A stretch of DNA of 11,048 nucleotides from DATLFI01 sp035524895. Its GTDB lineage: Bacteria > Acidobacteriota > Thermoanaerobaculia > Multivoradales > Multivoraceae. The translations under genes were made by a program, and so were the position numbers. The stretch is taken from NCBI GenBank assembly GCA_035524895.1, contig DATLFI010000007.1, positions 1 to 11,048 of the forward strand, in the 5' to 3' direction. Positions 1 through 7,649 of the stretch are shown in pieces (position 1 is the stretch's first letter; each line of letters begins with the position of its first letter). The notes below the pieces were generated by a model. That model made no database searches and was not told the DNA's origin. It worked only from the letters and a program-made list of their open reading frames with translations.

Positions 1-2727
1 GAAGTAGGGGATGGGGTAGCCCTCGCGCGCCTGCACCGAGGCGGAGAGGTTGAAGCCCCAGGGACGGTCCGGAGCCACCTGGTACATGCCGGTGAGGTTG
101 GAGGTCCAGGTGGACTGCAGGAACCGCTCGCCCTTGCCCGAGCCGGCCGACGCGGTGAGGTAGAGATCGCCGTCGCGATCGCCGCCGCCGGTCGAGCGGT
201 TGGGATTGGAATTGTCGAGGTAGTCCTGCGGCACGTCCCACTCGGCGTCGCCGTAGTTGACGTACCCGCGGAGCATCCACCGGTTGGCGAGGCGCTTGGT
301 GAAGGTCACCGACGCACCGAGGTAGTCGCGCTCGCGGCTGCCGTTGAGCAGCAGCGAGCCGCCGGTGTTGGCCAGCCCCGGACGCCGCACGAAGAGGTCC
401 CGACAGAAGCTCTGCGCCGGTCCGCCGGAGAGGTTGCTCGCCGGAATGTCGCCGCAGAACGTGCTGTCGAAGACGTAGTCGCTGGCCCTCAGTGTGCGGA
501 CCACGCCGCCGTCGTCGACCAGGGTGCGGCCCTCGAGGATGTCGTCGATGTGACGCGCGGTGACGGTGAGCCCGACGACGAACTCCGGCAGCAGCGCGTG
601 CTCCAGGTTGAGCACCAGCTCGGTGGTCATCGGCGGGTCGAGACCGGGGTCGGTGACGTCCGGGTCGACCAGCGACGCCGGGCTGGCCGGGTTGAAGCCG
701 TTGGCGAAGGCCACGGCGCCCGGGTCGTTGAACTCGGAGCCGTCGCCGGTGTAGGGCCCGTTGTTGAAGGGCGTGACGAAGTAGGCGTAGGCCGAGCCTG
801 CTGGGTTGGTCCGGCCGACGGTGCCGGTCGCCAGCTGGTCCGCGAACTGCGCGAGGCTGGCGCGGATCAGGGTCTCACGGTTGGCGCCCAGCGCGTAGGT
901 GAAGCCGACGCGCGGAGCGATGCTCTCGTAGGTGAAGTCCTTGCCTGCGCCCGGGTATTCGAGCGCCGGCAGCACGTTCGGCACCATCGAGTTGGCGGCG
1001 ACGGTGAAGGCCTCGTTGACGCCCGACTGGTCGTCGAAGCGCAGACCGAGGTTGATCGTGAACTTGCCGAAGGAGATGGTGTCCTGGGCCCACAGCGAGA
1101 AGTACTCCACGACCACTGGCGTGGATATACCGCGCTTGGCGACCACGAAGCTGGTGGCCCCGGAGTTGAACGTGAAGATGTTGCGGCCCGGCCAGGTGAA
1201 GTCCGAGGACGTCTCGTAGGTCCGGAAGCGGCCGCCCACCTTCAGCTCGTGCGAGGCGGTGCCGGTGTTGAAGAAGTAGGAGGCGTCGGCCTTGAACTCG
1301 TCGTTCGGACCGGTGGCGCTGCCCGACAGGAAGTTGTCCTGCCACACCCCGTTGGTTCCGCGCCAGGACTCGGGAGCGCTCGGTCCCAGGCCGCCCTTGG
1401 CGCCGAGCTGGAAGCCGAAGTCGCCCAGCGAGTAGGTGCCGGTGAAGAACAGGTTCGAGGAGAACACGTGGGTGTCCTCGAAGCGGGCGATCGCCGACGG
1501 GCCACGCTGGTTCCAGGTGGTGATGTCGGGCCGGGTGATGCTGGCGTTGCGCCCGAACTTCAGCTTGTCGCCGTTGTTCCAGGAGCCGACCGCCGAGTTC
1601 GACTGGGTGAACTGGGCGTTGACCTTGAGCGAGGTGTTCTCGAGGATGGTGTCGTCGGCGGTGCCGGAGGCGGCATTCTGCTGGACGTCGTTCTGACCCC
1701 AGGAGCCCCACAGCCACAGGCGGTCGTGTACGGCCGCACCGCCTGCCTCGAAGCCGATGTCCTCGATCTCGCGGATCGTGGCACCGGCGTAGATGCGGGA
1801 GGCGGGCGTTCCCTGGGGCGCATCGCCACGCAGGAACTGATCCAGGCAGTTCGAGCACAGGCTCGAGTTGCCCAGGGCGTCGGCGCTGACATTGGGCTGC
1901 GACTGCTTCATCGCGCTGCCGAAGTAGCCTCCGGCCTTGGTGTTGTAGAAGCGACCCGAGCCGCGGAACTCGTTGCTACCGCGCTTGGTTACCAGGTTCA
2001 CCGATACGCCGGCCGAGTTCTTCGAAACGTCGGTGCCGCCAGTCGAGAACTGCATCTCGGCGAACTGGTCGAAGTCGTAGTAGGTGGAGGAGGCGCCGAT
2101 CGCGCGCATGTCGGTGATCTGCACGCCGTCCATCAGGAAGTCGTTCTCGTCGGAGGCAACTCCCTGGGCGCGGAACACCGACTGCTGGCCCGACTCGTTG
2201 CCGCCGACGTTGACGCGGTCGACCAGGACGCCCGGCGTCTGGCCGAGAATCGCCCACGGGTCGCGCGCGGTCGGGATCTTCTCCAACTCGACCTGCGACA
2301 CGGTGGTGCCCTGCTGGAGCTTGCGCTCGTCGAGCAGCGGGCTCTCTGAGGTCACGGTGATGGTCTCTTCGACCGCCGGAGTGAGCGTCAGGGGGACCGT
2401 GGTGTTGCGGTTCACGCTGACCGTGATGCCCGGGTACTCGACGCCGCCGAAGCCTTCGAGCTCGGCCTCGAGCCGGTACTGCCCAGGATCGAGCGCCAGG
2501 AACCGGAACTGACCCTGCTGGTCGGTGATCTGCGTCTTTTCCGCTCCGACGCCGGTCAAGGTCACGGTGACGCCGGGAAGCACCTGGCCGCCGCTGTCGG
2601 CGACCGTGCCGAAGAGGTTGCCCGTCGGCGCCTGCGCCACGAGCGCCACGGAGCCGAAGGTCAGGGCGAGGGCGAGGGCGAACGTCGCCCAGTGCGCCCG
2701 AGCCGAGTGGTTGAGGACTCTTCTCAT
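1..2727 (-). CDS. TonB-dependent receptor, Oar-like, with carboxypeptidase-regulatory-like domain (C-terminus beyond window)
   Basis: This is an outer-membrane beta-barrel receptor, expected to import a large or scarce substrate using TonB energy; the substrate cannot be told from sequence. The frame is open from the ATG at 2727 to the window edge (909 codons). The start is fixed by a strong AAGGAGG at 2732-2738. Residues 1-33 form a signal peptide with a likely cut after AQA. Residues about 36-117 are a CarboxypepD_reg beta-sandwich (GTVADSGGQVLPGVTVTLTG). The plug follows at about 140-260, with QTPGVLVDRVNVGGNESGQQ and NLVTKRGSNEFRGSGRFYN. Barrel strands rich in aromatic and Asp/Asn residues run to the edge. 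Oar-like proteins are usually around 1000 residues or more, so only the last strands should be missing. Two Cys pairs are visible: the CSNC motif, and a second pair near residue 760. No partner transport genes are in the window. The divergent regulator at 3707 may control it (inference). Confidence 0.93.
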   Translation of the reverse strand, partial: MRRVLNHSARAHWATFALALALTFGSVALVAQAPTGNLFGTVADSGGQVLPGVTVTLTGVGAEKTQITDQQGQFRFLALDPGQYRLEAELEGFGGVEYPGITVSVNRNTTVPLTLTPAVEETITVTSESPLLDERKLQQGTTVSQVELEKIPTARDPWAILGQTPGVLVDRVNVGGNESGQQSVFRAQGVASDENDFLMDGVQITDMRAIGASSTYYDFDQFAEMQFSTGGTDVSKNSAGVSVNLVTKRGSNEFRGSGRFYNTKAGGYFGSAMKQSQPNVSADALGNSSLCSNCLDQFLRGDAPQGTPASRIYAGATIREIEDIGFEAGGAAVHDRLWLWGSWGQNDVQQNAASGTADDTILENTSLKVNAQFTQSNSAVGSWNNGDKLKFGRNASITRPDITTWNQRGPSAIARFEDTHVFSSNLFFTGTYSLGDFGFQLGAKGGLGPSAPESWRGTNGVWQDNFLSGSATGPNDEFKADASYFFNTGTASHELKVGGRFRTYETSSDFTWPGRNIFTFNSGATSFVVAKRGISTPVVVEYFSLWAQDTISFGKFTINLGLRFDDQSGVNEAFTVAANSMVPNVLPALEYPGAGKDFTYESIAPRVGFTYALGANRETLIRASLAQFADQLATGTVGRTNPAGSAYAYFVTPFNNGPYTGDGSEFNDPGAVAFANGFNPASPASLVDPDVTDPGLDPPMTTELVLNLEHALLPEFVVGLTVTARHIDDILEGRTLVDDGGVVRTLRASDYVFDSTFCGDIPASNLSGGPAQSFCRDLFVRRPGLANTGGSLLLNGSRERDYLGASVTFTKRLANRWMLRGYVNYGDAEWDVPQDYLDNSNPNRSTGGGDRDGDLYLTASAGSGKGERFLQSTWTSNLTGMYQVAPDRPWGFNLSASVQAREGYPIPYF

Positions 2728-2730
2728 CTC

Positions 2731-2738
2731 TCCTCCTT
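2731..2738 (-). promoter_or_regulatory. Strong ribosome binding site of the TonB-dependent receptor
   Basis: Read on the minus strand the bases are AAGGAGGA, followed by GAG and then the ATG at 2727. This near-perfect Shine-Dalgarno sequence decides the start codon of the receptor gene, and the signal peptide begins directly after it. Confidence 0.7.
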
Positions 2739-3634
2739 GTCGTGTCCCTCGGAGTCGCGCTGCCAGTTCGGGCTGCCACATCCGGGGAACGAGGTGTGGT
2801 TCGAGTCCTCGCTAGTCCACGAGTCGTGCCAGGGATGTTCGAGACGAGGTTTCGCGCGGAATAGGAGCTTGCGCGGAGTCGTGGCTGTGCAGAGCCTGGT
2901 TGGCAGACGTATTGGACCGGATCGTGCTAGCAGGCATTCAATCGGCCGGAGGGTCGCGGGTGTTGCGACGACCGAGCTGGGACCGGGAACGGCGCGGAGT
3001 CCGTGTCGAAGCCGGGCCCCGACCTCGCATCGGGACCTGGAGCGGGTGCACCTCGAGCGTGGGTGGAGGAATGGTGGAGAAAGGCGAGAGTCTGTGGCGA
3101 CCACTGGCGACGACGGCCGGGACCCGCGCTCGGGTCCAATCCGATGGAGTGGAGCCTTCAGACGCCTGGATGGATGACCTATGCCCGCGTTCACCCACCG
3201 GCGACTAAACATCGGTCCTCGAACCGCGTACGAGTTAGCCCGGAGTGGGTCTGCGCACGCGTCCCGAGAACCGGCTGGAACCGTAGGGCGCTATTGGTGT
3301 TGTACGGGCAGGAAGCAATCGGTGCGGCCGTGGACGAAACCGCGGCCGGGCAGGCGTTTCGGCCGCTCCACGTGCAGCCCACCATGGCCGGATACCGCGT
3401 TCGCGGCAGTGTGCACCAGCGGCCCTGCACGTCGTTTCGGAGCAGCTCGTGTAACCGGGCGGCGCGATCCGCGTCTTGGAACGATGAGGAGAACCATCGC
3501 CCGGCACCTTCTTCCTGGGAGTTCATCACATGGCAGGAGTCAGCTCGCAGAAGAGTCCGCTCTCTCTCATCTCGACCGCCCGTGACGCTCGGTGGCGGGA
3601 GCGAACAGCGTGGTTCCGCGGCGAACGGGGCGGC
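2739..3634. other. Long intergenic region with no convincing gene
   Basis: About 900 bases lie between the receptor's ribosome binding site and a hairpin ahead of the regulator. Short open frames exist on both strands (for example 2724-3212 minus and 3003-3710 plus). Their translations are low-complexity, rich in Arg, Ser and Pro, match no family I recognise and lack good ribosome binding sites. The region should hold the receptor promoter and the regulator promoter, but I could not pick out convincing -35/-10 or sigma-54 elements. A TGGCGAC direct repeat occurs near 3096-3110. A tRNA T-loop-like string near 2798 is not part of a tRNA. A small RNA cannot be excluded. Confidence 0.5.
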
Positions 3635-3670
3635 GGTGCCGACCCTGGCGGGGGTCACGATCCCGGCACC
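3635..3670 (+). promoter_or_regulatory. Imperfect hairpin 36 bases upstream of the regulator's GTG start
   Basis: GGTGCC (3635-3640) pairs with GGCACC (3665-3670). Inside it GACCC (3641-3645) pairs with GGGTC (3652-3656) around the loop TGGCGG, leaving an 8-base bulge on the 3' side. If translation starts at 3707, this is a structured leader or an operator for autoregulation. If it starts at 3530, the hairpin lies inside coding sequence and may be chance. The high GC content lowers its significance. Confidence 0.25.
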
Positions 3671-3706
3671 AGCGGACTTCCCGAGACACGAGCCGGGAAG
3701 CGCCCG

Positions 3707-4489
3707 GTGAAGGTTCTCTTCGACGACTTCGAGTTCCGAGTCGACAGCGGCGAGCTTCGGCGCGCCGATGAGGTGGTGCGCATCCAGCCGCAGCCGGCGC
3801 GAGTGCTAGAGGCGCTGGCCAGGCGGGCGGGCGAGGTCGTGACTCGACAGGAGCTCCAAGAGCTGGTCTGGGGGGAGGAGACCCACGTCGACTTCGAGGA
3901 AGGTCTCAATTACTGCATCAAGCAGCTCCGCCGGGCCCTGGCCGACCACGCGACGGATCCCAAGTTCATCGAGACCGTGCCTCGCAGGGGCTATCGATTC
4001 TTGCCGGAGGTTCGGGTCGGCCGCTGCGAGCCTCACGTGTCGCTCGAGCTCGACTCGCCGCGGAACTGGCGACCGATGGCCGCCGTGCCTCGCCTGTTCG
4101 TGGCGCCGTTGGTGGAGATTGGCCGCTCCCTGCCGTTCGAGGGGCTCGGTCGTACTTTGACCGAGGAGCTGGTCAGCGCGCTCCACGAACATGCGTCGCC
4201 GGAGCTGTGCGTGTTGGTGCGGTCCGCCCAAACCGTAGGCGATCTGCCCCGGGATGGGGACGCCGATCTGTTGCTCGAGGGCACCGTGCGTGCCGACAAC
4301 GGGCCGGTCGAGGTCAGCGTGCGATTGATCGAGCTCGAGCACCAGCAGCAACTCTGGGCCAAGCGCTACCGGGTCGAACCCCTGGAGGGGTCGAACGCTG
4401 GCGCCAGCTGGGACCAGGCGGTGGCTCGCACCATCGTCGGCGACGTGGCCGAGCGGCTCGGTCGCGCGCGGGAAGACGCTCGCGCCTGA
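3707..4489 (+). CDS. Winged-helix transcriptional regulator with TolB-like domain
   Basis: This is a DNA-binding regulator of 260 residues. Residues 3-99 form an OmpR/PhoB/CadC-type winged helix: the N-terminal strands FDDFEFRVDSGELRR, the turn VTRQELQELVWGE, the recognition helix VDFEEGLNYCIKQLRRAL (61-78) and the wing VPRRGYRF (91-98). Residues about 129-222 match the TolB N-terminal-like domain often fused to this winged helix, with its hallmark LLLEGTVRADNGPVEVSVRL and LWAKRYR. There is no receiver domain, no membrane segment and no TPR array, so it is shorter than many relatives and is probably cytosolic. I chose GTG 3707 (weak GGGAAG at 3695-3700) because the fold starts there and GC at third codon positions falls upstream. 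An in-frame ATG at 3530 with GGGAG at 3517-3521 would add 59 Gly/Arg-rich residues. It reads away from the TonB receptor, a plausible target (inference). The signal it senses is unknown. Confidence 0.85.
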   Translation: MKVLFDDFEFRVDSGELRRADEVVRIQPQPARVLEALARRAGEVVTRQELQELVWGEETHVDFEEGLNYCIKQLRRALADHATDPKFIETVPRRGYRFLPEVRVGRCEPHVSLELDSPRNWRPMAAVPRLFVAPLVEIGRSLPFEGLGRTLTEELVSALHEHASPELCVLVRSAQTVGDLPRDGDADLLLEGTVRADNGPVEVSVRLIELEHQQQLWAKRYRVEPLEGSNAGASWDQAVARTIVGDVAERLGRAREDARA

Positions 4490-4490
4490 C

Positions 4491-4517
4491 CGGCGCGCAA
4501 TCGCAGCGCGCGTGCCG
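4491..4517. terminator. Possible shared GC-rich hairpin between convergent genes
   Basis: The 28-base gap between the regulator stop and the hydratase/dehydrogenase stop holds GCGCGC (4493-4498), a 7-base loop and GCGCGC (4506-4511), with CGGC and GCCG flanking. It could end transcription from both sides. There is no T-run on either side, so it is not a textbook intrinsic terminator, and GCGCGC is self-complementary by nature. Confidence 0.3.
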
Positions 4518-6602
4518 CTACCGCGCCGTGAAGCGGCCGCCCGAGGCTGCAAGGCTCAGGAGGAGCGGCGATGGCCGCCAGTGATCCCCTCCGAGGCGGT
4601 CGGAGTACTCGCGCACTCGATCGGCGACGCTTGCCAGTCCTTGTTCGTCGGCCCAGAACATCGGGCCTCCGCGGTAGACCGGCCAGCCGTACCCGTTGAC
4701 CCAAACCACGTCGATGTCACTGGCGCGGATCGCGATCTTCTCGTCGAGAATCTTGGCGCCTTCGTTGACCATCGGGTAGAGGCAGCGCTCGAGGATCTCT
4801 TGGTCGGAAACCGCATGTCGTGCGACGCCCTGCTCGTGGGCCAGCTCCTCGATGATCGTCTCGACCTCGGGGTCGGGGGCCGAGGCCCGGGTCTCGGAGT
4901 CGTAGAGGTAGAAGCCCTTGCCGCTCTTCTGCCCCAGGCGCCCGCGTTCGCACAGGATCTCGCGGAGCGTGCTGCTCGTCGAAGTCTCGCGCTTCCAGCC
5001 GATGTCGAGGCCGGCGAGGTCGCTCATCGCGAAGGGTCCCATCGGCAGCCCGAAGTCGTACAGCACGCGATCGACCTGCCAGGGAGTGGCCCCTTCGAGC
5101 AGCAGCCGGTTGGCCTCGATGCCGCGTTGGAAGAGCATGCGGTTGCCGACGAATCCGGGACAGACTCCGACCACGACGGCGACCTTGCCGATGCGGCGCG
5201 CGACCTCGAGGCACGTCGCGACCACGTCCTGCGCGGTCTTGGCCCCTCGAACCATCTCCAGCAGGCGCATGACGTTGGCCGGGCTGAAGAAGTGCAGGCC
5301 GAGCACGTCTTCCGGCCGGCTGGTGGCGGACGCGATGGCGTCGACGTCGAGGTACGACGTGTTGGTCGCGAGGATAGCGCCTGGCTTGCACAGGCCGTCG
5401 AGCCGCCGGAACACCTCCTGTTTGAGCGCCATGTCCTCGAACACGGCCTCGATCACGAGGTCGCAGTCGCCGAGCGCCCCGTAGTCGAGGTTGCCGTGGA
5501 GCTGCGCCATCCGCTGCTCGACCTCGGCAGCAGTGATGCGTCCGCTCTTGGCGGTGCGCTCGTAGTTCTTGCGCACGACTCCCAGCCCGCGGTCGAGCGC
5601 CGCCTGGTCGCGCTCGACGATGGTCACCGGAATGCCAGCGGACGCGAAGTTCATTGCGATGCCGCCGCCCATGGTCCCCGCACCGAGCACGCCCACCCTG
5701 GCGATCTTGCGCTTGGGCACGTCGGGACCGATGTCGGGGACCTTGGCCGCCTCGCGCTCGGCGAAGAAGTAGTAGCGCTGAGCTCGCGACTGCTCGCCCT
5801 GCATCAGCTCGGCGAAGAGCTCGCGCTCGCGGCGTAGGCCGTCGTCGAAAGGCAGGTTCACCGCTGCCTCGATGCAACGGATGTTGTACTCCGGTGCGAG
5901 GAAGCCTCGGCTCTTGCGCGCGATCCGGCGTCGAAACTCGTCGAACAGCTCGGGCCTGGCGCGAGCCTCGCGAAGCTTGTCGTCGCGATCGCGGATCCTC
6001 GTGAGCGGACGGCCTTCGGCGACCACTCGGCGCGCGAGCTCGACCGCCGCTCCGATCAAGTCGTCGGTTTCCACGACCTCGTCGACGAGCCCGTGCTCCA
6101 GTGCCTGGCGGGCACCGATGGGCTCGCCCCCGGTGACCATCTCGAGCGCCATGTCGACGCCCACCACGCGCGGCAGCCGTTGGGTACCGCCGGCGCCCGG
6201 AAGCAAGCCGAGCTTGACCTCCGGAAGCCCGAAGCGTGCGGTGGGAACGGCGACCCGGTAGTGGCACACCAGCGCCACCTCGAGACCGCCGCCGAGCGCC
6301 GTGCCATGGATCGCGGCGACCACCGGCTTGTCGGATGCTTCGATGGCGTCGAGCGTGTCCCACAGCGAGGGCGACTGCGGTGGCTTGCCGAACTCGGTGA
6401 TGTCGGCACCGGCGATGAAGGTGCGTCCCCGGCAGCCGAGCACGATCGCGCGCACTCGAGGGTCGGCGGCGGCGCGACGAACGCCTTCCAGCAAGCCCTC
6501 GCGGACGTGCTGGCTCAGTGCGTTGACCGGCGGGTTGTCGACCAGCAGCACTCCGATGTCTTGACGGGCCTCGAGCTCCACCGAGCGCGTGATCGCAGTC
6601 AT
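4518..6602 (-). CDS. Bifunctional enoyl-CoA hydratase / 3-hydroxyacyl-CoA dehydrogenase (FadB/FadJ type)
   Basis: This cytosolic enzyme of 694 residues carries out two beta-oxidation steps: it hydrates trans-2-enoyl-CoA and then oxidises the L-3-hydroxyacyl-CoA with NAD+. Residues about 10-190 are the hydratase/isomerase domain, with oxyanion-hole segment GRTFIAGADITEF and both catalytic glutamates (Glu108 in GGGLE, Glu128 in GLPEVKLG). The NAD-binding domain starts near 302 with GAGTMG (307-312). It keeps His437 in HFFSP, Glu449 in LLEMVRG and Asn487 in PGFVGNRML. Two C-terminal dehydrogenase domains follow, with GRLGQKSGKGFYLYD and VNGYGWPVYRGGP. Length and order fit FadJ, FadB and peroxisomal MFE-1. 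The start at ATG 6602 has GAGGAG at 6608-6613; the frame stays open to 7211, but that part overlaps the pilZ gene. No thiolase or acyl-CoA dehydrogenase gene is adjacent. It follows pilZ by 59 bases and may share its transcript. Chain-length preference is not visible. Confidence 0.95.
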   Translation of the reverse strand: MTAITRSVELEARQDIGVLLVDNPPVNALSQHVREGLLEGVRRAAADPRVRAIVLGCRGRTFIAGADITEFGKPPQSPSLWDTLDAIEASDKPVVAAIHGTALGGGLEVALVCHYRVAVPTARFGLPEVKLGLLPGAGGTQRLPRVVGVDMALEMVTGGEPIGARQALEHGLVDEVVETDDLIGAAVELARRVVAEGRPLTRIRDRDDKLREARARPELFDEFRRRIARKSRGFLAPEYNIRCIEAAVNLPFDDGLRRERELFAELMQGEQSRAQRYYFFAEREAAKVPDIGPDVPKRKIARVGVLGAGTMGGGIAMNFASAGIPVTIVERDQAALDRGLGVVRKNYERTAKSGRITAAEVEQRMAQLHGNLDYGALGDCDLVIEAVFEDMALKQEVFRRLDGLCKPGAILATNTSYLDVDAIASATSRPEDVLGLHFFSPANVMRLLEMVRGAKTAQDVVATCLEVARRIGKVAVVVGVCPGFVGNRMLFQRGIEANRLLLEGATPWQVDRVLYDFGLPMGPFAMSDLAGLDIGWKRETSTSSTLREILCERGRLGQKSGKGFYLYDSETRASAPDPEVETIIEELAHEQGVARHAVSDQEILERCLYPMVNEGAKILDEKIAIRASDIDVVWVNGYGWPVYRGGPMFWADEQGLASVADRVREYSDRLGGDHWRPSPLLLSLAASGGRFTAR

Positions 6603-6607
6603 GCTCA

Positions 6608-6613
6608 CTCCTC
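6608..6613 (-). promoter_or_regulatory. Ribosome binding site fixing the start of the hydratase/dehydrogenase
   Basis: GAGGAG on the minus strand lies five bases before the ATG at 6602. It supports this start over the 203-codon upstream extension of the same frame, which is shadow sequence of the pilZ gene. Confidence 0.6.
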
Positions 6614-6661
6614 GAAGTTGCGGTGTGGCGGCCGGGCCGGAGGCGGCTCCGACTCGTTCGT

Positions 6662-7342
6662 TCACTCGCGTGGGGGCTGTTTCAGAAGGTGATCGAGCTT
6701 CGCGCGCTGGTCGATGGTCATCTCGACGAAGGCGACGCCGATGTCGTAGGAAGGCGGCGCGCCGGCTTCTTCGGCACTGTGGTGCTGCACGTCGCGCACC
6801 TCGACGGTCGTGGCGAGCTGCCCCTCCGGAGCGGGGAACCGGATCTTCAGCCGCTCTCCGATCTCGGGGCACCGACTGCAGCGGATCAGCAGGCCGCCGG
6901 CGCTGGCGCGAAGAATCTCGCAGGGATGGTCCACCGCAACGTCTAGCGCCTGCTGCGATGGCACGAAACGGGCGAAGATGCGATCCGGCGAGGACACGAG
7001 TCCGCTCTTTCTCGCGAAGTCCAGGATCTGGCGAGCTTTCGCCGACAGCGTGTCGCCGAACTCGATGCCGGCGCGGTAGCGCGGTCGCCGCTCTCCGGAT
7101 TCGCGGGGCGCCATCGCAACCAGGCGGCACCAGCTGACGAGCCCCGTGACGTCCATCTGGTCTTGTCCGGCGTGTACCCGGACCGTGTAGGTCTCGCCGA
7201 CCTTGAGCCATGCGTCGGTCTCGATCGCCAAGCCGTTGACGCTCAAGTCGAGCACCTGGGCTCGGTCGTCGCCACGCAGGTGACCGGTCAGGTCATGGAC
7301 CTCGTGACGGGTGTGGCGGCGGCGTTCGCTGGGATGCGACAT
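6662..7342 (-). CDS. PilZ domain protein with two PilZ-like modules
   Basis: PilZ domains bind cyclic di-GMP and pass the signal to a partner by contact; this 226-residue protein has no output domain of its own. The N-terminal module shows both binding motifs: RRHTR at 8-12 (RxxxR) and DLSVNG at 32-37 (DxSxxG), followed by beta strands up to YRAGIEF (89-95). Residues about 118-222 look like a second, diverged PilZ module: RIFAR at 121-125 keeps RxxxR, RASAGG at 145-150 keeps Ser and Gly but has Arg for Asp, and YDIGVAFVEM closes the barrel as YRAGIEF does in the first. No signal peptide or membrane segment is visible. ATG 7342 has no clear Shine-Dalgarno sequence, but the only later in-frame starts would remove the RxxxR motif. 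It is divergent from msrP and upstream of the fatty-acid enzyme. The partner is unknown. Confidence 0.85.
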   Translation of the reverse strand: MSHPSERRRHTRHEVHDLTGHLRGDDRAQVLDLSVNGLAIETDAWLKVGETYTVRVHAGQDQMDVTGLVSWCRLVAMAPRESGERRPRYRAGIEFGDTLSAKARQILDFARKSGLVSSPDRIFARFVPSQQALDVAVDHPCEILRASAGGLLIRCSRCPEIGERLKIRFPAPEGQLATTVEVRDVQHHSAEEAGAPPSYDIGVAFVEMTIDQRAKLDHLLKQPPRE

Positions 7343-7364
7343 GGGAGAGACGGAATTGCGGCCG

Positions 7365-7382
7365 GTCGTGGCCTTTCACGAC
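7365..7382. promoter_or_regulatory. Inverted repeat GTCGTG-N6-CACGAC upstream of pilZ
   Basis: This is a perfect 6-base dyad with a 6-base spacer, centred about 30 bases upstream of the pilZ start. Its size and position suit a dimeric repressor or activator operator. Which protein would bind is unknown, and chance is possible in GC-rich DNA. Confidence 0.25.
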
Positions 7383-7452
7383 GAGCTGCCGGCGGACGAG
7401 CCCAGAGCGGCCGCGGCGAGCGGGTTGGTGGAGTCTATCGCGGCGCGGACGG

Positions 7453-7468
7453 TCGAGTGCCGCCTCGA
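7453..7468. promoter_or_regulatory. Inverted repeat TCGAG-N6-CTCGA in the divergent spacer
   Basis: This is a 5-base dyad with a 6-base spacer, just upstream of the weak -10-like TAGACT (7479-7484) that reads toward msrP. It may be an operator for msrP, but the short arms make this weak. Confidence 0.2.
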
Positions 7469-7645
7469 AGGTATGCGTTAGACTCGATTGGAGGTAGCCG
7501 GCCAGCGCCGATCCTACCTTGGCCGTTGGGCCGTGGGCCTGGGCTGGTGCTTCGAGTCGTTGCGTTTGGCGCTGAACCGTCGGAGAGCCGAGACCTCGCG
7601 ACGGCGGCAGATCGGCGGGGGCCTTCCGGGCGTCGAACAAAACAT

Positions 7646-7649
7646 GGAG
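7646..7649 (+). promoter_or_regulatory. Ribosome binding site of msrP
   Basis: GGAG sits six bases before the ATG at 7656. It supports this start, which leaves a twin-arginine signal of normal length. Confidence 0.55.

Noticed and set aside
550..2349. 599-codon plus-strand open frame opposite the TonB receptor
   Set aside because: Its translation is Gly/Val/Glu/Arg-rich with no domain, while the minus strand encodes a clear receptor. Long antisense frames are expected in GC-rich DNA with biased third positions.
2795..2820. tRNA T-arm-like string GGTTCGAGTCC
   Set aside because: No matching acceptor strand, anticodon arm or D arm lies at the right distance on either side.
2800..2940. TGGCAC/TGGCAG strings resembling the -24 element of sigma-54 promoters
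   Set aside because: None has the GC of a -12 element (TTGC) at the proper spacing.
3003..3710. 235-codon plus-strand frame between the receptor and the regulator
   Set aside because: The translation has no recognisable domain, no good ribosome binding site and non-coding-like composition, and it runs out of frame into the regulator.
4512..5837. 441-codon plus-strand open frame opposite the hydratase/dehydrogenase
   Set aside because: It is a shadow of the minus-strand enzyme, whose catalytic motifs are all intact. No family resemblance was seen in the shadow.
6603..7211. N-terminal extension of the hydratase/dehydrogenase frame up to 7211
   Set aside because: The extension is Arg-rich, overlaps the pilZ gene in another frame, and the family start with a good ribosome binding site is at 6602.
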